A model generated the notes under the pieces. That model saw nothing but the letters and a program-made list of their open reading frames with translations, made no database searches and was not told where the DNA came from. From the NCBI GenBank assembly GCA_020853575.1, contig JADYYP010000020.1, positions 1 through 64,000 of the forward strand: a stretch of 64,000 nucleotides of DNA. The letters are read 5' to 3'. The position numbers were made by a program, and so were the translations under genes. Shown in pieces: positions 45,868-55,243 of this stretch (its first letter is position 1; each line of letters begins with the position of its first letter). This DNA comes from Planctomycetota bacterium. Lineage in GTDB: Bacteria > Planctomycetota > UBA1135 > GCA-002686595.

Positions 45868-48410
45868 TCCTGCTCGCGACGCTGCTCGGGCTCGGCGGCG
45901 GCGCCTTTGCCCAGGTGGCGGTGCTTCAACGCGCCAACCGCGAGCTGCAAAGCGATCAGCTGAATCCACAGCTGTGGCGCGACTTGGACCGAGCATTCCG
46001 GCGCGCCCGGAACTCGCTGTGGGACGCATCTCACTGGAGTCTCCCCGAACTCTCCGCGTACTGCGAGGCGGCGCTGTTCGTGACCGACGACGGCTCCGGC
46101 CTTTACCCCGACCAGGGTCCGTTGGAGCTCTTGCTGCGCGAGGCCGCGGACCTGGCCCTGGAGCACTCCGAGCTCTACTCGGGGCCGGAGCTCGAGCAAA
46201 TCGTCAGCACGTGGCTGGTTCAGGACGGCGAGCGGGACCGAGCCCACGCACGGCTCGTCCGTGCGACCCACGCTTACCGTGACGCGCCGCGCGGACTGGC
46301 CCAACTCGAGACGCTGCGAGCGCGGCTGGAGATCGATTCCGGCGACCTCGCCGCCGCGGGCGCGGCGATCGAGCGCGGTCTGCTGGCTGCGACGCGCGAG
46401 GAGCTAATTGCCCCCGCACCCACGCCGCTGCGCGGCTGGCTGGAGAGCGCGCGCCTGGCCTGGTTCGCGCGCTTGGGGCTGCCCGACCACGCCACCCAGG
46501 CGCTCGAGCGCGTCCGCGCCGAATTCACGCGCTGGTTGGCGCTGGCCGATCCGGACCCCGAGTGCGAACGCGTCCGAGCGCAGTTGATCTTCGACGAGAA
46601 CACGGTCGATCTCGCCAGCGACCGACACGAGCGCGTGGTCGAGCGCACGACGAGAGCCATCGAGTCGAGTGTCGATCCCGCCGAGCGCGCGCAGTTGCGT
46701 GCGACGCTGGCCGAGGCGTTGATCGAGCTCAGCCTCGACCACGAGGCGCGGATCGGCGACGCGCTCGCCAGCGTCGAGAGCTGCCTCGCCGAGCGGCCCC
46801 CAAACGACCCCGCGGCCGCACGCCTCCTGGCTCATTGCGCGAATCTGCACCGTCGACGCGGCGAGTTCGACTCGGCACGCAGCGCGCTCGCAGCGGCTCG
46901 CGCGAGCGCTGACGAGGTCGGTGGAGATCGCGTCGCGATCGCCTTGGCCGGCGCGGCCTTGGCGCGCGCGACGGACGCGCCGCGCGCCGATCTCGAGGCC
47001 TGCCTGAGCGACGTCGAAGCGCAATTCGATGCTCTGCTCGAGGAGTGGGCCGCGGCACCGCAGCGTTCCGATGGGATCGGCTTTCTGTGCTACGGCGACC
47101 GTAGAGCGCTCTTGTGCGAGTCGATCGCGCTGCGCCTGAGGCTCGACGGTGAGCAGCGGGCCGCGCAAGCGACGTTCGCGTCGCTGGCGCGCGTCCACGA
47201 GTGCGGCTCGTTGCACCGACGTCTGGAGCTCGAGCCCGCGGGCGACGGGACGCGCATTCGAAGCGTCTTGTGCGGCGCTTCGCGCGGCCTGGTGATCGTG
47301 CTCCCCGGGTCCGAACAGTCGTTCGTGCTCGCGCTCGACGCGGACGGAGCGCGCATCGTCGAACGCCCGGCCTGGCGGCACTGGCGCGCGCTGCAACGTC
47401 AGTGGGTGGCGCTGCTGACCACCGCGCCGAACGACGCGCTCGAACGCCCGCGACGCGCGGCCGAGATCGCGCGCGTCGGCTCCATGCTGCGCGAGGTGCT
47501 GTTGCCGCCCGCCGTGCTCGAGCTCCTGAAGCGTTGGGACGAAGTGGGCGTCGTCGGCTGGGAGTGGATCGGCTACCTGCCCTTCGAGAGCTTGCCGGTG
47601 GACGATTCTGCGTTCGGCCTGCGCTGGGGCGTGTACTACCTGCCCTCGTTGACCCTCGGTCGCGCGATCGCGGAGCGAGCGGTGCGCGAGCTGAGCGGCG
47701 CGCGCGTTCTCGCCGCGCCTGCGACGCCGAGCGCTGCGCTAGCGCGCGGATGGGCCTGGGACGAAATCCTGTGGAGCCCGCGGCGTGAGGCGGCCCTGCG
47801 CGACCTGTGGAGCGACACCATGGTGCGCACCGGCGCCGCGGCGACGCTCGCAGCCTTGCGCGAGCTGTGCGACGGGAGCGCGGCGGTGCTCGAGATCGAG
47901 GCCCACGGTTTCTACGACGTCGAGAGCGTTCCTCCGGCGGGTTTCGCGCTCGCCAGCACGGCGACGCACGATGGACTGACGCACGCGAGCGATCTGAGCG
48001 GAATCACGGCACCACCGCTGGTGGTGCTCGCCGTGTGCGGAGCCGCGCGCGGGCCGCTGCGCAGCGGCGACGACGGGCTGGCCCACCTGGGCGGTGCTTG
48101 GCTGGGACTGGGCGCGGATTGCGTCGCCATCGCGGCCGCGGATCTGCGGCAGAGCTCGGCGGAAGCGCTGATCGACGTGCTGTACTCGAACCTGCGCACC
48201 GAGGGCTCGAGCGTCGCGCTCGCGGCGCGCGCCGCGCGTCGAGCGCGCGCGGCCGAGGACCCGTTCGAGCGCGACTTGGTGCACATCGTCGGCTTCGGCC
48301 CGCGCACCGTCGCCGTCCAGCGCCGTGCTGGGCAGCTGGCGTGGATCGCGGCCGGAGTCGTGGGGGCGCTGGGGCTGGGAATCGCGCTGTACCTGCGGCG
48401 CGCGCGCTAG
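45741..48410 (+). CDS. Extracytoplasmic CHAT-domain (caspase-like) protease with helical repeats
   Basis: 889 residues from ATG 45741; this overlaps the upstream gene by 127 bases and there is no later ATG or GTG before the domain, so the start is uncertain. A hydrophobic segment (ALILLATLLGLGGGAFAQ) follows about residue 40, like a signal peptide. Residues about 60-560 are helical repeats (TPR-like), then comes the CHAT domain with His722 in EIEAHGFYD and Cys766 in LAVCGAARG. A C-terminal helix (AWIAAGVVGALGLGIALYL) anchors it. With the sigma and anti-sigma-like genes it could form a signalling cascade in which the protease cuts the anti-sigma. That is inference. Confidence 0.8.
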   Translation: MERRHQFLARRDLLGGPDRGRHRGRPRSAQGLRIARGFERALILLATLLGLGGGAFAQVAVLQRANRELQSDQLNPQLWRDLDRAFRRARNSLWDASHWSLPELSAYCEAALFVTDDGSGLYPDQGPLELLLREAADLALEHSELYSGPELEQIVSTWLVQDGERDRAHARLVRATHAYRDAPRGLAQLETLRARLEIDSGDLAAAGAAIERGLLAATREELIAPAPTPLRGWLESARLAWFARLGLPDHATQALERVRAEFTRWLALADPDPECERVRAQLIFDENTVDLASDRHERVVERTTRAIESSVDPAERAQLRATLAEALIELSLDHEARIGDALASVESCLAERPPNDPAAARLLAHCANLHRRRGEFDSARSALAAARASADEVGGDRVAIALAGAALARATDAPRADLEACLSDVEAQFDALLEEWAAAPQRSDGIGFLCYGDRRALLCESIALRLRLDGEQRAAQATFASLARVHECGSLHRRLELEPAGDGTRIRSVLCGASRGLVIVLPGSEQSFVLALDADGARIVERPAWRHWRALQRQWVALLTTAPNDALERPRRAAEIARVGSMLREVLLPPAVLELLKRWDEVGVVGWEWIGYLPFESLPVDDSAFGLRWGVYYLPSLTLGRAIAERAVRELSGARVLAAPATPSAALARGWAWDEILWSPRREAALRDLWSDTMVRTGAAATLAALRELCDGSAAVLEIEAHGFYDVESVPPAGFALASTATHDGLTHASDLSGITAPPLVVLAVCGAARGPLRSGDDGLAHLGGAWLGLGADCVAIAAADLRQSSAEALIDVLYSNLRTEGSSVALAARAARRARAAEDPFERDLVHIVGFGPRTVAVQRRAGQLAWIAAGVVGALGLGIALYLRRAR

Positions 48411-50068
48411 CTGCCCGCCGGCTGAGGCGGCAACGGCGGCTGATTGGTGCGGAAGCGGCGCGTGCGCGAGTAGGGCACGACCTGCGGCGCGTACACCGGA
48501 TCCTCGGGAACCTGCGCGGCGACCGAGACCGGTGCCTGCGCTCCAGGGAGCAACGCGAGTTGTTCCGCCTCAGCCGCGAACAACGCCATGGTCCCCCAAC
48601 GCGCGGGCGCGCTCTCGACCACCCGGCCTTGCGCGTCGCGCGCGACGGCGCGGATGCGCGTCGAGTACAGCCGGTGGAACGAGACACCGACCTCGGGCAG
48701 CGTCACCGACACGTGCGGAGTCACGCCGGCGACCAGCGGCACCACGACCTGCGCCACGCCGAAACCCTCGTTGTCGGAGAGCACGCTGGTGCGCCACCAT
48801 ACGTCCGCGATCAGCTCGCTGGCGCCGTTCCAGCCAGCGCTCGGCGCGTCCACGGTGAGATCGAGCACGGCTGACGAGACCTCGTAGCTGGCCGCGCTCA
48901 CACTCGGGCGCGCGAGCGATTCAGCGATCCAGTCGCCGCGCAGCAGGACCACGGACTGTTCGAGCTCGCAGCCGAAGACCACGTCCTGATCGCCGTCGCC
49001 ATCGAGATCGGCGAGCGCGGGCCAGGCCTGATTCTCCGGTGCCTCGATGTCGCTGGGGCCTGCGTTGAACAGCCGGACGCCACTGGACGTGACTTGGAAG
49101 CTGGTGGCACTCGGCGCCTGCGGGCCGCGCTGGTTGACCAGCCACACCAGGTTGTAGTTGCGGCGATGGCTCAGCAGCAGATCGTCGTCACCGTCCGCGT
49201 CGGCATCCGCGCTGACACAGGCGACGACATCGAGCGTGCCGAGATCGAGCTGCGCGTCGATGCCGCCAGGAGAGAGAGTGAGCAACCACTGGTGCGCGTT
49301 CGTGGAGACGGTGGTGATCCAGGCCAGTCGATCGTTCGCATTGGCGGTCGAGGCGACGCGCGCGATCGAGCCGCCGGGAATCGACGAGGCATAGTGCGCG
49401 AGCAGCGCGCCGCTGCCGTCGAAGAGCGCAACGCCTCCGGTGGTGAGCACGGCGAACTCCAACGCGGGATCCAGGTCCCACTGCAGTGCCAACAGGTCGA
49501 GCACCGCAGCGCCGGCGGAGAAGGACGCTCCGCCCGAGAACTGCATCTCGGTCGCGCCCGCGATCCGCGTGAGTACGGTTTGGCCGTCGGCCGCGACGCC
49601 GAGCAGATCCGCGCGGCCGTCGGAGTCGAGGTCCGCACTGCGCAGCGTGCGGGCGCCGGCCCAGGTGCTCGAATCGAGAGGGCTCCAAGTCCAAAGGCCC
49701 GTGAGCGGGTCGACCAGGGCGATCGAAAGCCCGCTGGGCGCGACCACGGCCAACGCGTCGCGTCCGTCCAGCGCATGCTGGCGCAGCGCACAGGCGTCAT
49801 CGACGTCTTGCGCGACCCAAGCGGGCGCGAAGGTCTGGTCGACGTCGAACAAGACGGCCAAGGACCGCCCTTCGAGCTGCAGCACGTCCGGCACGCCGTC
49901 GCCGAAGAAGTCTGCCGCCTGCGCGCGTCCAAAGGCCTGTCCATCGCTGCTCGAGCTGATCCAGGTCTCGGGGAAGCTCTGACCTCCGAAGAGCTCCATC
50001 GGAGACTGGCTCGCCCGAGCGCCCGCGACCGCCACTGCGCACGCCCCCACCCTCAGCAACGTCTTCAT
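48407..50068 (-). CDS. Secreted FG-GAP/VCBS-type repeat protein
   Basis: 553 residues from ATG 50068. A short hydrophobic N terminus (MKTLLRVGACAVAVAGARAS) serves as signal. FG-GAP-like repeats with calcium-type loops appear as AQAADFFGDGVPDVLQL, LRSADLDSDGRADLLGV, VSADADADGDDDLLLS and LADLDGDGDQDVVFG. These form a beta-propeller in integrin-like surface proteins. The C-terminal 130 residues have a separate beta domain and a Pro-rich end. It converges on the CHAT gene with a 4-base overlap and is divergent from the MauE-like gene (281-base gap). Confidence 0.8.
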   Translation of the reverse strand: MKTLLRVGACAVAVAGARASQSPMELFGGQSFPETWISSSSDGQAFGRAQAADFFGDGVPDVLQLEGRSLAVLFDVDQTFAPAWVAQDVDDACALRQHALDGRDALAVVAPSGLSIALVDPLTGLWTWSPLDSSTWAGARTLRSADLDSDGRADLLGVAADGQTVLTRIAGATEMQFSGGASFSAGAAVLDLLALQWDLDPALEFAVLTTGGVALFDGSGALLAHYASSIPGGSIARVASTANANDRLAWITTVSTNAHQWLLTLSPGGIDAQLDLGTLDVVACVSADADADGDDDLLLSHRRNYNLVWLVNQRGPQAPSATSFQVTSSGVRLFNAGPSDIEAPENQAWPALADLDGDGDQDVVFGCELEQSVVLLRGDWIAESLARPSVSAASYEVSSAVLDLTVDAPSAGWNGASELIADVWWRTSVLSDNEGFGVAQVVVPLVAGVTPHVSVTLPEVGVSFHRLYSTRIRAVARDAQGRVVESAPARWGTMALFAAEAEQLALLPGAQAPVSVAAQVPEDPVYAPQVVPYSRTRRFRTNQPPLPPQPAGS

Positions 50069-50349
50069 TGCGTCCTCCGCGCGTTGGCCGCGGCCGCCCT
50101 TCGGCGCCCGCGCCTTGACTTGGCCCCTGGCAGCGCCCCCCTGGGCGCGCCCGGGCCCGTAGGTGTCCGAGGCTCCGGGTCCAGTTTCAGTCTTCGGAAA
50201 AAAAGCCCAAGGTTGGGCCGGACCAGCATCCCGGGAGCTCGCGGTCGGCGCCAACGCCGCCAATCCGCTGGCGTAGGACCGCGCCACCCGAGCCTTGCGG
50301 CCGACGCGGCACGGTTGCACCCTGAGCTGCGCTGCCGCACCCTCACCCA

Positions 50350-51444
50350 ATGAACGACCAGCCGACCGCCCTCGCCAAACTCTCGCCCTGGACCGTCCGC
50401 GCCGCCGCGTGCTGGGTCCTGGTGGTGTCCTTGATCAAGATGGAGCAGGGCTCCCCCAACGACATCCCAGAGATCATCCGCGAGAGCTTCCTCGGGCCCG
50501 ACGTCAGCTTCCTGGGGGCCATTTCGGTCGAGCTGGCCTTCTCGCTCGCCGCGCTGGTGCGGCCACAGCTAGGGTGGATGCTGATGAGCGCGCTGATGAG
50601 CGTGTTCGTCGCCGTGCTGCTGCACCTGATCTCGATCGGTGCGACCAGCTGCGGCTGCTTCGGCGGCGCGATCTCGCTCTCACCCTACGCCATGCTGGCG
50701 ATCGACGGGACGCTGTTCGCCGCGCTCTTGGTGAGCCGTCCCTGGGCCTCGATCCGCTCTGGCAAGGCGCCCTGGACGGTGGTCGGCTTGGTGTTCGCGG
50801 TCGGCGCCGTCACGCCCTGGATCCGCGTCCAGAACCAGACCGTGGTCCTTCCGCCCAAGCCGATAGAGCACCGCGTGGAGGCGCCGCTCGCGGTTGGCGC
50901 GACCCAGCCGACCGCTGGTGCGCAAAACCCTTCGTCCGCGGATGCGACCCAGCCCGCGGGCGCCGCCCAGCAGAAGCCTGCCAACGATGGACTGCCCAAG
51001 CCCAACTCCGAGCTCGGCAATCTGGCGCCGCAGACCGACGCCGCTGGGCAATGGACGCTGCCGGAGACCTTGCCGCGCTGGGCGCGCTTGCGACCGCCGG
51101 ACTGGGTCGGCAAGTCGATCCACGAAACCGAGCTCGCGATCTGGATGAACACCCACGCGTACCCCGAGGACGCGACCTGGATCCTGTACCTCGAGACCTG
51201 CACGCACTGCCGCGACTACCTCAAGAAGCTCGACGAGGGCTTCGCCAACGATCCGAAGATCTACGTCTTCGTCAGGCTTTCGACCAAGGACGACGCGAGC
51301 GCTGGAATCGTCGAGATCAAGCCCCCCGGGGAGCAGGCGGCGCTGCCGCCCGAAGTCTCGTGGGTGGTCGGTCCGGAGCTGCCGCCGTGGGAGCTCGTGC
51401 TCGAAGGCGGCAAGGTGATCTCGGCCACGCACCACGGTGATTGA
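50350..51444 (+). CDS. MauE-like membrane protein fused to a CxxC domain (first of a tandem pair)
   Basis: 364 residues from ATG 50350. Four to five helices form a MauE/DoxX-like domain containing ATSCGCFGGAIS (about residue 98-109), a Cys motif seen in MauE relatives. A Pro/Ala/Gln linker (about 180-235) leads to a soluble C-terminal domain with WILYLETCTHCRDYLKKLDEGF (CTHC near 279), like a thioredoxin active site, and IYVFVRLS. MauE proteins support disulfide-rich protein maturation or redox transfer. The next gene is a paralog without the linker. The TGA overlaps a TTG in the next frame. Confidence 0.75.
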   Translation: MNDQPTALAKLSPWTVRAAACWVLVVSLIKMEQGSPNDIPEIIRESFLGPDVSFLGAISVELAFSLAALVRPQLGWMLMSALMSVFVAVLLHLISIGATSCGCFGGAISLSPYAMLAIDGTLFAALLVSRPWASIRSGKAPWTVVGLVFAVGAVTPWIRVQNQTVVLPPKPIEHRVEAPLAVGATQPTAGAQNPSSADATQPAGAAQQKPANDGLPKPNSELGNLAPQTDAAGQWTLPETLPRWARLRPPDWVGKSIHETELAIWMNTHAYPEDATWILYLETCTHCRDYLKKLDEGFANDPKIYVFVRLSTKDDASAGIVEIKPPGEQAALPPEVSWVVGPELPPWELVLEGGKVISATHHGD

Positions 51445-51536
51445 CGTTCGAAGCCAGCGCATGCCGAGCGAGAACGTGCACGTCGAGGCGCTCGCGGCGC
51501 GTGACGCGCGGCGCGTGGGCATCCCCAGGGCCTGAC

Positions 51537-52385
51537 GTGCGCGCGCGACTCGCCCGCACGAGCGTCTGGCTGGCGGCCGCCTGGCTGCTCAGCGTGAGCG
51601 CGGTGAAGCTCGGCTGGGGCTCGCCCGCGAGCTTGCCGGAGCTGGTGCGCGAGGGCTGGCTTGGGCCGGAGCTCAATTTCAGGGCTTCGATCGCGGTCGA
51701 GCTGGCCGTCGGATTGACCGCGCTCGTCGCGCCGCGCTGGGGAGCGCTGCTGCTCACGGCACTGTTCAGCGTGTTCCTCGCGCTGCTCGCGCACTTGAGC
51801 ATCACCGGTGCCGATTCCTGCGGCTGCTTCGGCGGAGCGCTGAAGTTCCCGCCGCAAGCGATGCTGGCGATCGACGCTTCGCTGCTCGCGTTCCTGCTGT
51901 TCACGCGACCCCTGCGCGCGCTCCCCAAGAGTGCTCCGCGTTGGTGGCTCCTGGGTCTGATCGGCGTCGTGGCGCTCGCGCTGCCGTTCGTCGTTGCGAG
52001 CGGTCGCGCCGCGCATCCGCGCTACGTGGTGCTCGACCCGTCGAGTTGGATCGGGCGCTCGATCCACGACACGCCCCTGGCGCGTTTCGTCGACACCCGC
52101 GCGCTTGCGGGCGACCGCACGTGGATCCTGTATCGCGTGGACTGCGAGGTCTGCGCCGAGCACCTGCGCCTGGCCAGCGAGAGCTTCGCCAGCGACCCCA
52201 AACTCTACGTCCTGGTCGAAATCGCAGAACGTGGCGCCGAGGAACGCCGCACGGTCTTCGCCACGCCGCCCGCGGAAGTGCTGCGTTTGCCCGACGACAT
52301 CGAGTGGGTCGTGGGAACGCCCTGGGAGCTGGCGGTCGAGTCCGACGTGGTGGTACGCGCCGTGGAAGGGCGCGCCGAGCACTGA
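51537..52385 (+). CDS. MauE-like membrane protein fused to a CxxC domain (second of a tandem pair)
   Basis: 282 residues from GTG 51537; a TTG at 51441 overlapping the previous stop would add 32 residues of Arg-rich sequence and is less likely. The layout matches the first copy: KLGWGSPASLPELVREGWLG, ADSCGCFGGALKFPP, then WILYRVDCEVCAEHLRLASESF (CEVC) and LYVLVEIAE. The long linker is missing. It is a clear tandem duplication that has diverged. The next gene encodes a Cys-rich secreted protein, a possible client. Confidence 0.72.
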   Translation: MRARLARTSVWLAAAWLLSVSAVKLGWGSPASLPELVREGWLGPELNFRASIAVELAVGLTALVAPRWGALLLTALFSVFLALLAHLSITGADSCGCFGGALKFPPQAMLAIDASLLAFLLFTRPLRALPKSAPRWWLLGLIGVVALALPFVVASGRAAHPRYVVLDPSSWIGRSIHDTPLARFVDTRALAGDRTWILYRVDCEVCAEHLRLASESFASDPKLYVLVEIAERGAEERRTVFATPPAEVLRLPDDIEWVVGTPWELAVESDVVVRAVEGRAEH

Positions 52386-52512
52386 ATACGGCCTGCGCGC
52401 AGCCGGTCGGAGCTCGAAGGAAGTTGCAGTTTCGTGTCCAGCACCCGGCGCCCCGGGCACTTCCGTGGCAAGCTACGCCCTCCGCCTTCCCCTACCCCCG
52501 CGCAGGCTCTCG

Positions 52513-53706
52513 ATGAAGCTCTTCAAACTCGCTACGACGTTTCTGCTGTCCCTATTGGCCGCGACGCACAGCGCTGCCCAGTGCTTGACGCCCGATGGAC
52601 TCGACCCGTCGACGGTCGCCTGTGGTGGCGCATTCACCCAAGTTCCGCAGCGCGGATTCCAGCAATCCGCCATCGGCATCTGCTGGCGCGACTGCGGAGT
52701 CGACGCGCAAGCGAACTACACCGCTCTTTGGGGCGCGCTCAATCCGATCGTCGGGCCTCCGGGCGCGATCTCCTGCGGCTGGTACCGCGGACGTGTGCGT
52801 CTCTACCTGGGCTCCGTGCTGCAGTGGGACGGCCAGATGCACTTCTCCTACTCGCGCACCTGGACCGAGGCCGGCACCGCGGGCGCGCCCATCCAGGTCT
52901 GGCGCTACTTGGTCAACGGAGACATGCGGCCGGTGACCAACAACCCGATGCCCTGCGGGCCGATCCCGTGCGCCGCGCCGAATGGGAACCTGGTGCGCTT
53001 CACGGGCTACGTCGACTACGCGGCGGATTGCGGCACGACCTTGACCGAACGCGCGTGGATGCTGACGCATGCCTGCGATTCGATCGATCACGCGCCAGGC
53101 TTCCCGCGCGCCGGCGTCTACCACCCCAATCGCTACTACACGTTCGTCGGTCCCGCGACGGGCTTCGCGGTCGCTGCGGGTTCCTCGCCCGAAGTCGGCC
53201 CGATCGCGCAGGATTGCATGCGCAAGTGGGATGCGCTGGCGCTCCCCGCGCGCTGTGGTGCGGAAGAGCCGCTGGTCGGAGGCACGCTGAATCCCGTGGG
53301 AGCGGTGTGCATGTGCGGCAGTGGTCCGTCGAACTGGCATGAAGCCAATCTGTTCGTCGGCGGCATCTACGGCTCGATCGTGCAGCCCTTCCCGGGGAGC
53401 GATCCGTTCCGCTCGTTCCAGATCGGCATGTGGACCAACCCGGCCGTGTTCCCGGGTGTCGAAGAGCTGCGCTACAACTGCAACGAGGGTCAGTGGATCG
53501 ACTGCTTCGGCGTCGGCCGCAACGAGTACTACTTCGGCGTGACGACGCACGGCGGATTCCCGGCCTTCGTGCTCGACGCCACCAACCCGCCGGTGCCGTT
53601 GGGCACGATGTTCATCGACCAATCCAACTCGGTCGTGCTCCCGGCCAACATCGCCACACGCAATCGGCCCTACCGCAGCGACCACATTCTCAATCTGAAC
53701 CTGTGA
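52513..53706 (+). CDS. Cys-rich secreted protein
   Basis: 397 residues from ATG 52513. The signal peptide ends AATHSAAQ. Many Cys are spread over the mature part (for example GICWRDCGV, MPCGPIPCAA, AVCMCGSGP, LRYNCNEGQWIDCFG), consistent with several disulfide bonds. Beta-type stretches dominate (RVRLYLGSVLQWDGQMHFSYS). No catalytic motif is seen. The MauE-like/CxxC pair just upstream on the same strand might help its oxidation. A hairpin follows 41 bases after the stop. Confidence 0.7.
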   Translation: MKLFKLATTFLLSLLAATHSAAQCLTPDGLDPSTVACGGAFTQVPQRGFQQSAIGICWRDCGVDAQANYTALWGALNPIVGPPGAISCGWYRGRVRLYLGSVLQWDGQMHFSYSRTWTEAGTAGAPIQVWRYLVNGDMRPVTNNPMPCGPIPCAAPNGNLVRFTGYVDYAADCGTTLTERAWMLTHACDSIDHAPGFPRAGVYHPNRYYTFVGPATGFAVAAGSSPEVGPIAQDCMRKWDALALPARCGAEEPLVGGTLNPVGAVCMCGSGPSNWHEANLFVGGIYGSIVQPFPGSDPFRSFQIGMWTNPAVFPGVEELRYNCNEGQWIDCFGVGRNEYYFGVTTHGGFPAFVLDATNPPVPLGTMFIDQSNSVVLPANIATRNRPYRSDHILNLNL

Positions 53707-53747
53707 ACGCGGGCTCGCCGCGGCGACGCGGATCGAGATTCCAGCAC

Positions 53748-53783
53748 GCGCCCGGTGGGACGGTTCGCCGTCCGGCCGGGCGC
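53748..53783. terminator. Hairpin with TTCG tetraloop between convergent genes
   Basis: GCGCCCGG plus GACGG pair with CCGTC plus CCGGGCGC around TTCG, with one internal mismatch zone. It lies between two convergent stops (53706 and 53806). There is no T run, so it is probably a stable RNA end or bidirectional terminator. Confidence 0.55.
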
Positions 53784-53805
53784 GGCGGCTTTCGTGCGGC
53801 GAGCT

Positions 53806-54606
53806 TCAGACGAAGGCGATCAGGTACGCGAGCCAAGCCGCGCAGTTTTCGCCGCGCACTCCGCGCTTGAACTCACCGTCCCCCTCGCCCTTGGCGTCCG
53901 TGCCTTCGAAGTAGGTCTCGACGCGCGTGAAACCGGCGTCGTAGAGCACGTCCCGCAACTCGCTCAAGCTCCAGAAGCGCCAGTTGTAGGTGAAGGCCTT
54001 GAGCGAGCTCTTGTCGGGGAACTCGAAACGGATGTGGCAGGTGTACTCGGCGGTCCCGGGCCAGAAGCGCGCTTGGTCCCAGACGTAGGTGAAGCCGCCA
54101 CACTTGCGCCGCTCCTCCAACTCCTCGGTCGCGTCCGGTCCGCCGTACAAGTCGATCGCGAACATGCCATCGGCGGCGAGCGACTGGCGCGCACGGAGGA
54201 AGTACTCGAGCAGCTCGCGGCGCGTGTGGAACACCCAGTAGGAGAAATTGAGGGCGATGCGCAGATCCGGCTGCACATCACCGGCGGCGCGCACGTCCTT
54301 GAGATGCAGGCGGCAGCGCGCCGCGTCACCGGGCTCGAAGTTGTGCGCCAACCCCCAGGCCACGGGTTCGGGGTCGATGTCGAAGCCCTCGGCGAAGTGC
54401 TCGCGATGCATCGCCAGCCAGGTCGCGGACAAGAGCGCAGTGCCACAGAAGTCCTCGCGCAGGCGGCGCGCTCGGCGGCCACGCTCGCGGCGGAACACGC
54501 GCGCCAGGAGCTCGAGATCGGCCTCGGGCGACTGCACCGCCTTCTGGTAGAGCAGGTACTTGTCGGCGGTGGCGGCGGTGTAGCGGTGTCGAGGGCGGCG
54601 CGGCAT
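53806..54606 (-). CDS. Class I SAM-dependent methyltransferase (paralog of 41379-42113)
   Basis: 266 residues from ATG 54606. The N terminus is basic with YTAATADKYLLYQKAVQSPE. SAM blocks: RLREDFCGTALLSATWLAMH (motif I variant), EGFDIDPEPVAWG, and VRAAGDVQPDLRIALNFSYWVFHTRRELLEYF. The C-terminal part repeats the paralog's pattern: IDLYGGPDATEELEE and YNWRFWSLSELRDVLYDAGF. It ends facing the hairpin. Substrate unknown; the 160-base gap upstream has no clear gene. Confidence 0.8.
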   Translation of the reverse strand: MPRRPRHRYTAATADKYLLYQKAVQSPEADLELLARVFRRERGRRARRLREDFCGTALLSATWLAMHREHFAEGFDIDPEPVAWGLAHNFEPGDAARCRLHLKDVRAAGDVQPDLRIALNFSYWVFHTRRELLEYFLRARQSLAADGMFAIDLYGGPDATEELEERRKCGGFTYVWDQARFWPGTAEYTCHIRFEFPDKSSLKAFTYNWRFWSLSELRDVLYDAGFTRVETYFEGTDAKGEGDGEFKRGVRGENCAAWLAYLIAFV

Positions 54607-54766
54607 CGAGGTCGAGAGCGTGGAAGATGCCGCCGCAGTCGGTGGAACTCAACCCTGCGCGACCTGGACCGATCCGCTGCGGCTTCGCGAACTCGCGGAC
54701 CGACGGTGGACGAGCCAGACACTCACGCGGGCCACGCGGGACGCGCCCGCGAGAGCCCCAGGCGCG

Positions 54767-55018
54767 TTAGGCGACGGCTTCCTTGAGCGCGCGCAACACG
54801 CGCTCGTTGGTCTTGGGGTCACTGACGATCACGCGCACCGCCCCGTCGATGTGCCGCGGAACACTGACGATGCCCGGGATCAGTCGACGCGCGACCTTGC
54901 GAGCCACGTCGTTGGGGCGCTCGACCCGCAGCAGGATCCAGTCGCCGATCGAAGGCAGCGGGTGGATGCCAGGGATCGTGGCCAAGCGAGAGTAGAAGCG
55001 GTCCTTTTCGTCGATCAT
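54767..55018 (-). CDS. Orphan protein resembling the C-terminal subdomain of HisC-type aminotransferases
   Basis: 83 residues from ATG 55018. From FYSRLATIPGIHPLPSIGDW through ILLRVERPNDVARKVARRLI to AVRVIVSDPKTNERVLRALKEA it resembles the last ~85 residues of histidinol-phosphate aminotransferases (R-V/I-T-V-G-T-x-x-E-N-x-x-L pattern). The PLP-binding core is absent and no upstream frame continues it. It could be a remnant of a lost aminotransferase gene or a small stand-alone domain. It has no stops or frameshifts and is divergent from thrB. Confidence 0.55.
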   Translation of the reverse strand: MIDEKDRFYSRLATIPGIHPLPSIGDWILLRVERPNDVARKVARRLIPGIVSVPRHIDGAVRVIVSDPKTNERVLRALKEAVA

Positions 55019-55243
55019 GGCGCGTCCTTCGGAGTCCTGGGGACCGGAGCGACTGGGCGATCGGAAGTGCCGTCCGAATTCGAGCCCCTGGGGCAAACCT
55101 CGGCCGGCGCGAGGTTGCGCACACTATCTAGTGTTCACAAGCGCATCAACCGCGAGCTGTGGAGGTCCTCAGGAGTTCTCCACAAATTCCCAAGAACGAG
55201 AAGGCGTTGCGCCTACGCGAGCCCGGCGAGAAGCTCGCGCTCC

